9,748 bases of DNA from an uncultured Bacilli bacterium (GTDB lineage: Bacteria > Bacillota_I > Bacilli_A > RF39 > UBA660), in contig CANROR010000044.1 of NCBI GenBank assembly GCA_947632275.1, forward strand, positions 1 through 9,748, given 5' to 3'. Below, one piece after another: positions 1 to 6,041 of the stretch. Position numbers and translations under genes: made by a program. The notes below the pieces were generated by a model. It did no database searches and was not told the DNA's origin. It worked only from the letters and a program-made list of their open reading frames with translations. Position 1 is the first letter of the stretch. Each line of letters opens with the position of its first letter.

Positions 1-39
1 TTTTTTTATTTTCTTTTTTTCTTCTTTTTTTCACTTAAA

Positions 40-67
40 AAGGAGTGATTTTTATTTTTCACTCCTT
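40..67 (-). terminator. Rho-independent terminator of the 174-residue membrane protein gene
   Basis: On the minus strand, a 9-bp stem (AAGGAGTGA, 67-59, pairing with TCACTCCTT, 48-40) encloses an A/T loop and runs into a T tract (43-37). The gene's stop codon (54-52) lies in the loop, so the 5' arm is coding. The plus-strand side has no T tract, so the terminator acts leftward only. Confidence 0.85.
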
Positions 68-576
68 AATACTGAATTTAATTTTAAGTCTTCCTTTACC
101 TTTTCAATATCTTCATAATAATTTACTATTTTGCCATTTTTAACTTTTATTAACGTAAAATCACCTAGCTTTAATTCGGCAATTGTTTTCGCATCAGGAT
201 TAGTTTTACCATCCTCGGCATAATATTCTTCATTAAGTTTATTATTTAAATCACAATAATATACCTTTAAAGCATCAGGCGTATTTACATAAACGCCCAT
301 CAAAGACGAATAGTATAACGCATTAGGATTATCGTTTTTATATAAAGCGACGTAGTATTCTTTTTCCGCTTTGTTTAAAAGGGTCCCAATATTAGTCTTA
401 TTATAATCAATTTCACCTTCCGTGACTTCATCATAATGATACTCATTTTTACTTGTTATGCCCTTGCTAATAAAATAAATAGCTAAAACTATTACTAAAA
501 TAATAGCTAAAATTACCACAAAACGAACTATTTCTCTTTGATCATCATTTAAATCAATATTTTTATTTTTTTTCAT
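52..576 (-). CDS. Single-pass membrane protein with a possible redox-inactive thioredoxin-like domain
   Basis: This is a 174-residue protein that I cannot assign to a named family. A short charged N-terminus is followed by one hydrophobic segment (about residues 17-37), so it is probably anchored with the C-terminal domain outside. Residues about 60-165 have the rhythm of a thioredoxin fold: a strand YYVALYK (74-80), a second strand KVYYCDL (104-110), and LKLGDFTLIKVKNGKIVNYYE (136-156) resembling the late strand-turn-strand of thioredoxins. No CxxC is present where the active site would lie (YKNDNPNALYYSS), the only cysteine is C108, and the usual cis-proline is missing, so oxidoreductase activity is unlikely. 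I chose ATG 576, with AGGTGGG at 593-587 as Shine-Dalgarno, over an in-frame GTG at 591 that lies inside that site. The gene is last in the leftward series, has its own promoter, and ends in a terminator. The fold assignment is inference. Confidence 0.72.
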   Translation of the reverse strand: MKKNKNIDLNDDQREIVRFVVILAIILVIVLAIYFISKGITSKNEYHYDEVTEGEIDYNKTNIGTLLNKAEKEYYVALYKNDNPNALYYSSLMGVYVNTPDALKVYYCDLNNKLNEEYYAEDGKTNPDAKTIAELKLGDFTLIKVKNGKIVNYYEDIEKVKEDLKLNSVLRSEK

Positions 577-599
577 AATCTTAAATCCCACCTGCCTTA

Positions 600-628
600 A
601 TTATAACAAAAAATAGACGTAATGTCTA
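600..628 (-). promoter_or_regulatory. SigA-type extended -10 promoter inside the upstream gene's terminator
   Basis: Reading leftward, TAGACA (628-623; 5 of 6 matches to TTGACA) is followed by a 17-base spacer and a perfect TATAAT (605-600) preceded by TGT, an extended -10. It predicts a start near 593, just at the Shine-Dalgarno of the 174-residue protein gene. The -35 box begins with the TAG stop codon of the lipoprotein gene, and the spacer contains part of that gene's terminator hairpin and T tract. Confidence 0.65.
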
Positions 629-632
629 TTTT
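610..632 (-). terminator. Rho-independent terminator of the GerS-like lipoprotein gene
   Basis: A 9-bp perfect stem (AAAATAGAC, 632-624, with GTCTATTTT, 618-610) has a 5-base loop and leads into a run of six T (613-608). The stop codon TAG (628-626) is inside the 5' arm of the stem. The promoter of the next gene overlaps this element. Confidence 0.85.
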
Positions 633-1753
633 AATGATGATACTAATGTGGAATTTCCTAAACTAGTAGCTACATTAACCATTTCGCTTGTTGATAAATC
701 ACTACTTACTAAGTAATAATTAATATTATTAGCATCCCAACTTAAGGAATTAGAACTAAGGGCCCCAATTGATTCATATAACATAAGTGGGTCGCCATAA
801 ACGGGAATAACTTCAAATTCATTGTTTACTTTAGAAACTTCTTCAACGATTACAAAGTTCTTTTCGCCCGAGAAAGTTAAGATTACGCGATTGCTATCTT
901 CGCCGGCCACCGTTTCAGAATCCGAAAGATACGTATTAGCCGGGATATATAATGGATAAATAATATCATCTAAAGCTGAGCTTTCGGAAGTACAATCTTT
1001 ACCAACGCATTCTTGGTTTTCGGCATCTTTATTTTGTTCTTCTGTTCCAGTACTTTCTTTACAATTTTCGCCTTCACATTTAGTCTCTTCATTTTCTTTA
1101 GGAGTAGCTTCATTAGATTCTTTATTTAAATTTTCATCAATTAAATCTTCGAGAGCAAAATCTTCTTCATCTAATTTAGCTTTTAAATTTACTTCATTAA
1201 AGTTAACTTTTATTTTAACTGTATTATCACCATTATAAACTTCGACCTTATTAATATTCATATCTTTATCAAAATATAATTTTTGATAAGTAAGTTCTTC
1301 ATTATTTGGATAATCTACTTTACTTTTTAAAATATAATTTTTATCCGTTTCTTCCATTTCGACTTTCGCATCATTTTTCAAATCTTTAACAAGTGAACCT
1401 AAAAGATAAGCTTGTGATGAATTATCCGGCCAAACACTATCAAATTTAAAACTTTTATTTAATGATGGTGTGACAACATATAAGCCTTCTTCATTTTTTA
1501 AGATAATTTGTTCATGATTATTGGTTTGATTTACCAGTATAACTTTATAATAATCATCTTTTAAAAAGTATGATTCTAAACTATAAGTAAATGTTTCTTC
1601 GCCACTATTAATTTCCATTGTCCCGGATAATTTATAGGATTTACTATTATTAACCTTATTACTAAAATCTTTAACCGCATTATCAACCGTATATTTACCA
1701 CAACCTGTTAATAGTAATAAAGATACTATGCCTAAAATCCAATATTTCTTCAA
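626..1753 (-). CDS. GerS/YdcC-type lipoprotein with LolA-like and DUF4367-like domains
   Basis: This is a 375-residue secreted lipoprotein. The N-terminus is a lipoprotein signal peptide (KK, then a hydrophobic core) ending in a lipobox LLTGC with the lipidated cysteine at C18. Residues about 20-205 match the LolA-like fold of the Firmicutes GerS/YdcC family; the stretch about 78-120 (NNHEQIILK, LYVVTPSLNKSFKF, then WPDNSSQAYLL) is its most recognisable part. Residues about 262-375 resemble DUF4367. Between them is an acidic linker (205-260) carrying two CxGxxC motifs, C226-C231 and C249-C254, which I do not recognise from the family. The start is TTG at 1753: no ATG lies close enough to include the signal peptide, and AGAGGGG sits 5 bases upstream. 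GerS proteins act in spore germination in clostridia, with YdcC a Bacillus sporulation relative; a germination role here is not implied by the sequence. I see no clear promoter. Confidence 0.82.
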   Translation of the reverse strand: MKKYWILGIVSLLLLTGCGKYTVDNAVKDFSNKVNNSKSYKLSGTMEINSGEETFTYSLESYFLKDDYYKVILVNQTNNHEQIILKNEEGLYVVTPSLNKSFKFDSVWPDNSSQAYLLGSLVKDLKNDAKVEMEETDKNYILKSKVDYPNNEELTYQKLYFDKDMNINKVEVYNGDNTVKIKVNFNEVNLKAKLDEEDFALEDLIDENLNKESNEATPKENEETKCEGENCKESTGTEEQNKDAENQECVGKDCTSESSALDDIIYPLYIPANTYLSDSETVAGEDSNRVILTFSGEKNFVIVEEVSKVNNEFEVIPVYGDPLMLYESIGALSSNSLSWDANNINYYLVSSDLSTSEMVNVATSLGNSTLVSSLK

Positions 1754-1856
1754 AATAACCCCTCTTTTCTCTATAAATATATTGGTTTAATTTTTAAAAT
1801 ATACATGAATAATTACTTTTTTCTTGCACATAATAAAATTAAAGAAAGGGTGGATT

Positions 1857-2060
1857 ATGGCAACAGTTCAAAAAATTGCTTTAGTATTTACCATTATCGG
1901 AGCCTTAAACTGGGGCTTAATAGGATTGTTTGAATTTAATTTAGTCGAAACACTTTTTGGCAGTATGCATATAATCGAAAGAATCATTTATGCTATAGTC
2001 GGTGTGTGTGGGCTAATAAATATTGGTATCTACTTTATGCACTTAGACGAAACAAAATAA
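1857..2060 (+). CDS. DUF378 (YuzA-like) small membrane protein
   Basis: This 67-residue protein is the only plus-strand gene. It matches the DUF378 family, whose hallmark is a first helix followed by the LNWGLIGLF-type motif: here IALVFTIIGALNWGLIGLFEFNLVETLFG, followed by a second helix IIYAIVGVCGLINIGIYF. Two membrane segments (about residues 5-25 and 40-60) and short polar ends fit the family's usual size. The function of DUF378 is unknown. I chose ATG 1857 because AAAGGGTGG lies just upstream; an in-frame TTG at 1824 has no such site and would add a polar tail that the family lacks. It is transcribed divergently from the lipoprotein gene across 103 bases and converges on cdaR. A weak -10 candidate CATAAT (1829-1834) has no convincing -35. 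Confidence 0.85.
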   Translation: MATVQKIALVFTIIGALNWGLIGLFEFNLVETLFGSMHIIERIIYAIVGVCGLINIGIYFMHLDETK

Positions 2061-2091
2061 AAATTCGCGCTTTCCAACGCGAATTTTTATT
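2056..2091. terminator. Bidirectional rho-independent terminator between DUF378 and cdaR
   Basis: A 14-bp perfect stem (2056-2069 with 2078-2091) has the GC core TTCGCG/CGCGAA, an 8-base loop, and A tracts on the left and T tracts on the right. It therefore works for both converging genes. The stop codons of DUF378 (2058-2060) and cdaR (2092-2090) both fall in or at the stem. Confidence 0.9.
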
Positions 2092-3439
2092 AACTCTTTT
2101 TCGAAATAATTATTTTTAATTTGCTAGATACCACATAGCTTACGGTTGAATTAGAGTCTACGACTTTAATTTCTACTTCGTGTTCACCAACACCTAAGCC
2201 ACTTAAATCAACAGTCGCACTAACATCGTTAATATTTTCGATGGCTGAGGCTACCCCTTTAACTTGAATACTAATGTTTTGACCCGAAACAATGTTGGCT
2301 ACTAAGTCGTCGGCAAGATTTTCAATAGATATGGTATTCGGTATTCCAATAGTCTTTTGTTGTTCTTCGCCAAAGGTTACAGTAACGGTAACACTCTTCG
2401 TACTCATTTCTCTAACGCCGTTTGGTTTCGTAATGGATACTTCGTATTTTTTCGTTCCTTCATTACCAGCACCATTAACATTGATTGTAACCGGAACACT
2501 ATCAATCTTATCTATTTCTTCTTTTTCGCCATAAATGGTAATGTTATGTTCTTTACCACCATCAATTAGAAGTTCGGCAATCGCTTTTCCGGCTACTAAA
2601 GAACCGGTTGTTTCAATCGTAAGTGGTACTTCTTTAGAATAACTATCAATTACAACAGTTGCACTAGTTACTTCAGGAACAATTTCTACATTATTTAATT
2701 TTATTCCTTCAGAATTATAAGCCACTAATTCGACATCATCTATATCGTAAGTACCCGCCGCTTCAAATTTTTGCTTTTCCAAATCTATCAAAGCTTTAAC
2801 CGTGGCTATTTGACCTAAAGCTTCGTTAGAACCTTTAACTACCACTTCATTTTTATTTAAGCTAACACTCTTAACACTCAACTTACTATTTAACTTATCA
2901 ATATTTAACAAATCACTAGTTAAAGAGAAGACACTGCTTTCTTTATTCTTAATAGAAACTTGGACATAAGATGGATCTAATTTATAAGTTAAATTATTAA
3001 TTGATTTAGAATATGTAAAATAAACTTTATGAGTTTTATCACTGGCCGTATAATCAGATAAATCCAAGATTACTTCATATTCCCCTAGTTGTTTAGCTAA
3101 GTAAATATCACTTTTCCGCCCGGCAATTGTAATATCAACAGTTTCAGGAACCCCTTCAACTACATAAGCTTCCGCATTATATTTAACGATAACAGGAACA
3201 TTCGTAATAACTTCGGCTTCCGTTTCTACTAGACTAACTACTTTAGAATCAATTAGTAAAAACATGACAATCGCAATAACTAAAGATAAATATATTAAGA
3301 AATGTGGTCTATTTAAGATTTTATCAAGCTTGCCTTGATTTTTCTTTAACCGTTTCGAAATGTAATAAATTGCTCTACTAATTGGGACAATAATTTTTTT
3401 ATCAATAAAATTATATAATTTTTTAAATAACTTAATCAT
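2090..3439 (-). CDS. cdaR: CdaR, YbbR-domain regulator of diadenylate cyclase CdaA
   Basis: This is a 449-residue membrane-anchored protein: a basic cytoplasmic N-terminus, one membrane helix (about 46-64), and an extracytoplasmic part made of four YbbR-type repeats (about 84-170, 175-265, 270-360 and 361-446). Each shows the pattern of a short strand, GVPETVDITIAG-like or NEVVVKGS-like core, then a VxxxIDLS/VTINV-like strand. CdaR binds CdaA and modulates its c-di-AMP synthesis; length and layout match the Bacillus protein. I start it at ATG 3439, because GTGAGGAAG lies upstream at normal spacing and the hydrophilic extension from 3508 would be out-of-frame reading of the cdaA 3' end. The ATG overlaps the cdaA stop by 8 bases (ATGATTAA), indicating translational coupling. 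In many Firmicutes glmM follows; here a strong terminator follows instead. Confidence 0.92.
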   Translation of the reverse strand: MIKLFKKLYNFIDKKIIVPISRAIYYISKRLKKNQGKLDKILNRPHFLIYLSLVIAIVMFLLIDSKVVSLVETEAEVITNVPVIVKYNAEAYVVEGVPETVDITIAGRKSDIYLAKQLGEYEVILDLSDYTASDKTHKVYFTYSKSINNLTYKLDPSYVQVSIKNKESSVFSLTSDLLNIDKLNSKLSVKSVSLNKNEVVVKGSNEALGQIATVKALIDLEKQKFEAAGTYDIDDVELVAYNSEGIKLNNVEIVPEVTSATVVIDSYSKEVPLTIETTGSLVAGKAIAELLIDGGKEHNITIYGEKEEIDKIDSVPVTINVNGAGNEGTKKYEVSITKPNGVREMSTKSVTVTVTFGEEQQKTIGIPNTISIENLADDLVANIVSGQNISIQVKGVASAIENINDVSATVDLSGLGVGEHEVEIKVVDSNSTVSYVVSSKLKIIISKKS

Positions 3440-4253
3440 TGTTTTCTTCCTCACTTTCTTTGTCGTCAGCTTCGAAGAAAACTTCGGCTTTTGGTTGTAA
3501 TTCATCAATTAACATCATCCGGAATTCATCGGCATCAAGATTATAATGCAAATGACCATCAACTGCAATAGATAATCTACCCGTTTCTTCACTTACTACT
3601 AAAGCTAAAGCATCACTTTCTTCGGCAATACCTAAAGCGGCTCTATGACGCGTACCAAGACGTTTAGAAATATTCGGATTCATACTGGTTTTAAAGACTG
3701 ATCCGGCACAAGTGATCCGGTCTCCTTGAATAATTACCCCACCATCATGAAGTGGTGAATTAGGAAAGAATATTGTTTCGAGTAAAGAATCGGACAAATC
3801 GGCATAAACCTTAGTTGAAGTTGAGATGTATTCTTCTAAAGAAATTTCTCTTTCAATAACGATTAAGGCCCCAATGCGATTTTTTCTTAAATAATCAACT
3901 GCTCGCATTATTTCATAAACTACTTTTTCCCGTTCATCAACCGTTAAAACCTTATGGCGACCTAAAAGTTGAGTTCGACCTAAAGATTCTAAGACACTCC
4001 GAATTTCGGGTTGAAAAATAACGATGATTGCTAGTGGCCCCCATTGAATGGCATATTCTAAAATAACGCCAACAGTATAAAGGTTTAATAAATCACTTAA
4101 TAATTTAACAACTAAAATGACTATTACGCCTTTAACTATTAAAACCATTTTTATATTATTTTTAACATTTTTTAAAATATAATAAAAAGCAATCCAGACA
4201 AAGCAAATATCTATTATTTTGGTTAATATACTCCATATAAATGATAAATCCAT
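3432..4253 (-). CDS. cdaA: CdaA, membrane-bound diadenylate cyclase
   Basis: This 273-residue enzyme makes cyclic di-AMP from two ATP, a second messenger for potassium, osmotic and cell-wall homeostasis. The first about 80 residues contain three membrane helices (about 10-27, 36-55 and 64-80), followed by the CdaA signature VIFQPEIRSVLESLGR (78-93) and the DAC (DisA_N) domain, about 100-258. The nucleotide-binding RHR motif is at 202-204 in LGTRHRAALG. The DGA motif reads DGG at 170-172 (HDGGVIIQG); the metal-binding Asp is kept. The stretch LALVVSEETGRLSIAVDG is also typical. Length equals the Bacillus subtilis protein. The C-terminus is an acidic tail (EADDKESEEENND). Start ATG 4253 has AAAGGATGG 7 bases upstream. 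The gene heads the cdaA-cdaR operon with its own promoter. Confidence 0.96.
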   Translation of the reverse strand: MDLSFIWSILTKIIDICFVWIAFYYILKNVKNNIKMVLIVKGVIVILVVKLLSDLLNLYTVGVILEYAIQWGPLAIIVIFQPEIRSVLESLGRTQLLGRHKVLTVDEREKVVYEIMRAVDYLRKNRIGALIVIEREISLEEYISTSTKVYADLSDSLLETIFFPNSPLHDGGVIIQGDRITCAGSVFKTSMNPNISKRLGTRHRAALGIAEESDALALVVSEETGRLSIAVDGHLHYNLDADEFRMMLIDELQPKAEVFFEADDKESEEENND

Positions 4254-4284
4254 TTAAACACCATCCTTTTTACCTTGCTAAAAC

Positions 4285-4313
4285 ATTATAACAAAAATTT
4301 ACAAAAATATAAA
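4285..4313 (-). promoter_or_regulatory. Extended -10 promoter of cdaA-cdaR
   Basis: Reading leftward, a perfect TATAAT (4290-4285) is preceded by TGT, making an extended -10. A weak -35, TTTATA (4313-4308, 4 of 6), lies 17 bases upstream in the T-rich tail of the preceding terminator. The predicted start is near 4278, giving a leader of about 25 bases that includes the cdaA Shine-Dalgarno. Confidence 0.65.
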
Positions 4314-4325
4314 GAGAAAGAAAAA

Positions 4326-4344
4326 GATTAGTTTCTCACTAATC
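4326..4344 (-). terminator. Rho-independent terminator of the cysteine-rich surface protein gene
   Basis: A 7-bp stem (GATTAGT, 4344-4338, with ACTAATC, 4332-4326) and a 5-base loop lead into TTTTTC and further T-rich sequence. The stop codon TAG (4341-4339) is part of the stem. The T-rich tail merges with the cdaA promoter region. Confidence 0.8.
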
Positions 4345-5607
4345 ATTTACAGATAAATAGTAAGGCTTTGATTCAGTTCCATCACCGGATATAGCTTGAA
4401 TATTTTTTTCTAAGTAAAAAACCGGTCTTACAGTTGAACCATTTTTATGTGAATAATGCGTCATTGGATATCCTTTATAAGATATAAAAAAAGCATTATC
4501 AGTCCAATAATTATTTTTAGTAATAGTCCATTCATCCATACCCATATACATCCAATTATCATTTACAGACATTCGATAATCTTCCCCTGATTCTTTATAA
4601 GCATTATAATGCCAATATTTTGAATTAGCAGCATACATATAATCTGATATATACATTAAACCTATTGCAAACTTATTTTTTTCTTCAACTGCGTTTTTTC
4701 CTAACTCATAATCATATATTATTTTGGCATTTGTAGTACTATAAATATCAAATTTGGCACCATTAATTTGATATGAATATTTTTGAATTTTTTGACGCCA
4801 TTTTTCTTTAAAAGAATTCAAATAATTATTGTTTAAATTTAGAGTATTTAAGGAACTTTCAAGCCAATTAGATTGAAAATTTTCTTCAATATTAGTTTTT
4901 TGCCACCAATACCATGATAAAATTGATTTTTTTCCTTTATAAAAATTATCTAATTCTACTTCACCAGTATATGTTCCGTTTGAACCTAATAATTCACTAT
5001 TAGCTATATCGGCTTTAATTAATTTTATATTACCATCAAATATGCCAATTATGCGATATAGGTTATCTTCAGGACATGGTTCAACATTACTACCAAAACA
5101 TACATAATTATTCACTTCTGTACTAGTTCCTGCATAACGATAATTATTATCTTCGGCCTCTAAACTACAATTTGCTTCTCCTTCATAATCACATTTACCA
5201 TCATGATAGATTAAAGTATTATCTTTATTTTTAATTAATTCACATCCTAAATTATCTTCATATCCCCATTTACAACTTTTCGTAAAATCATATTTATCAA
5301 AATAAGCATAACATTTATCACTAGTTATAAGAGATGCTTCAATTTTTTCTTTTTCTTTATTCCAAGTAAGGATTCCGCCATTTTCACAACCACTTTTCTC
5401 GGAATTAAAAATATAACCATCTTTAACAAATTGATTTTCATTTTTTTCAACATACTTCCCCGATTCATCTTCGACCATCATACTAATAAATGAAGAAGTA
5501 TTTTCTTTTTTTATAGTTTTTATTTTTTCTTTTTCTTTGGGAAATATTACTATACTTATTACTAAAATTAAAAATATAATTAGAGTTAAAGTAATTTTTC
5601 TTTTCAT
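4339..5607 (-). CDS. Membrane-anchored cysteine- and aromatic-rich surface protein (DUF6273-like C-terminal domain)
   Basis: This 422-residue protein has an N-terminal hydrophobic anchor (about 5-22) after MKRK, and a long extracytoplasmic part. Residues about 38-105 form a module (DGYIFNSEKSGCENGGILTW, then SDKCYAYFD) that I associate with surface proteins of uncultured Firmicutes. Eight cysteines (74, 99, 112, 122, 139, 147, 170, 178), an even number, lie in 74-178 and suggest disulfides. The rest is rich in Trp and Tyr: LYRIIGIFDGNIKLIKADI, WLESSLNTLNLNNNYL, then NNYWTDNAFFI, ending with VRPVFYLEKN and SGDGTESKPY. This ending resembles DUF6273-like domains, possibly a C-type-lectin-related fold; function unknown. 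I chose ATG 5607 because AGGA (5619-5616) sits 8 bases upstream, while ATG 5631 has no Shine-Dalgarno and lies upstream of the predicted transcript start. It appears more AT-rich than its neighbours, so it may be acquired. Confidence 0.8.
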   Translation of the reverse strand: MKRKITLTLIIFLILVISIVIFPKEKEKIKTIKKENTSSFISMMVEDESGKYVEKNENQFVKDGYIFNSEKSGCENGGILTWNKEKEKIEASLITSDKCYAYFDKYDFTKSCKWGYEDNLGCELIKNKDNTLIYHDGKCDYEGEANCSLEAEDNNYRYAGTSTEVNNYVCFGSNVEPCPEDNLYRIIGIFDGNIKLIKADIANSELLGSNGTYTGEVELDNFYKGKKSILSWYWWQKTNIEENFQSNWLESSLNTLNLNNNYLNSFKEKWRQKIQKYSYQINGAKFDIYSTTNAKIIYDYELGKNAVEEKNKFAIGLMYISDYMYAANSKYWHYNAYKESGEDYRMSVNDNWMYMGMDEWTITKNNYWTDNAFFISYKGYPMTHYSHKNGSTVRPVFYLEKNIQAISGDGTESKPYYLSVND

Positions 5608-5632
5608 AATCCAAATCCTACTTTCACCCATA

Positions 5633-5659
5633 ATTATATATATATATATATATATTCAA
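5633..5659 (-). promoter_or_regulatory. Candidate promoter of the surface protein gene with a TA-repeat spacer
   Basis: Reading leftward, TTGAAT (5659-5654; 4 of 6 to TTGACA) and a perfect TATAAT (5638-5633) are separated by 15 bases made only of alternating A and T. A start near 5626 would leave a 20-base leader carrying the AGGA site of the ATG at 5607, which fits. A spacer of 15 is short; one added TA unit would make it 17. The -10 could slide within the repeat, so exact boxes are uncertain. Confidence 0.5.
5635..5655. repeat. (TA)n microsatellite, about 10.5 units
   Basis: An uninterrupted alternating T/A run of 21 bases sits in the 75-base gap upstream of the surface protein gene. It occupies the putative -35/-10 spacer and runs into the -10 box. 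Runs like this are prone to slipped-strand changes in unit number. Confidence 0.95.
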
Positions 5660-5683
5660 GCCCTAATTTTTATTTTTGACAAA

Positions 5684-5708
5684 AAAAGAACTCCCTAGGA
5701 ATTCTTTT
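5684..5708 (-). terminator. Rho-independent terminator of the rnr-smpB-DUF3048 operon
   Basis: A 7-bp outer stem (AAAAGAA, 5708-5702 complement, with TTCTTTT, 5690-5684 complement), one mismatch, then a 3-bp GC-containing inner stem and 3-base loop lead into a run of seven T. The stop codon TAA (5709-5707) of the 100-residue protein overlaps the stem. Confidence 0.8.
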
Positions 5709-6009
5709 ATACTTGCATATTTACGCCTTGATCTTCTTCCGTCTTTGGTTCGGCTTTTGCTTCGGCATTTAATGGTTTATTAACGGTATTATTTATCATT
5801 TCATTTAAACTCATATTGTTTTCAATTTTAACATTAGCCATTGCTTCTTCATTAGTTTTTTCTTTATTCTCTTTAGTCTTTTTAAAAGGACTATCATCTT
5901 TAGATTTTCGAACATCCACAAAATAACCAATTAACGCTAAAAGTAAAATAATGGCCACCACTAAAAACCATAAATAATTAGTTTCAATAAATTTAAGTAT
6001 ATTTTCCAT
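5707..6009 (-). CDS. Small single-pass membrane protein, function unknown
   Basis: This 100-residue protein is not one I recognise. It has a short N-terminus, one strong membrane helix (about residues 13-31), then a juxtamembrane basic stretch (DVRKSKDDSPFKKTKENKEK) and a disordered-looking tail rich in Asn, Glu, Ala and Lys that ends in EDQGVNMQV. There is no signal peptidase site, lipobox or cysteine. The positive charge after the helix suggests the tail is cytoplasmic. Start ATG 6009 has a near-perfect Shine-Dalgarno (AAGGAGG) at ideal spacing, the strongest in the window, which argues it is a real, well-translated gene. It follows the DUF3048 gene by 32 bases with no terminator between them, and precedes a good terminator, so it is the last gene of the rnr operon. 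Confidence 0.78.
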   Translation of the reverse strand: MENILKFIETNYLWFLVVAIILLLALIGYFVDVRKSKDDSPFKKTKENKEKTNEEAMANVKIENNMSLNEMINNTVNKPLNAEAKAEPKTEEDQGVNMQV

Positions 6010-6041
6010 TAGTTCCTCCTTTTTAAACTTATTAAATATTC

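Noticed and set aside
1..34. A possible partial minus-strand gene starting GTG at 34 and encoding a Lys/Arg-rich start
   Set aside because: It directly follows the terminator T tract, has no Shine-Dalgarno, and is only 11 codons of A-rich sequence before the window edge; it cannot be supported.
2292..2569. Two plus-strand open frames antisense to cdaR
   Set aside because: They lie wholly inside a well-supported cdaR gene, have no Shine-Dalgarno, and show no recognisable protein features.
3440..3508. Upstream extension of cdaR by 23 residues
   Set aside because: The extension would lie in the 3' end of cdaA, and a better ATG with a good Shine-Dalgarno exists at 3439.
4339..5607. A diversity-generating retroelement target
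   Set aside because: The C-terminus has a lectin-like flavour, but no reverse transcriptase or template repeat is in the window, so nothing supports it.
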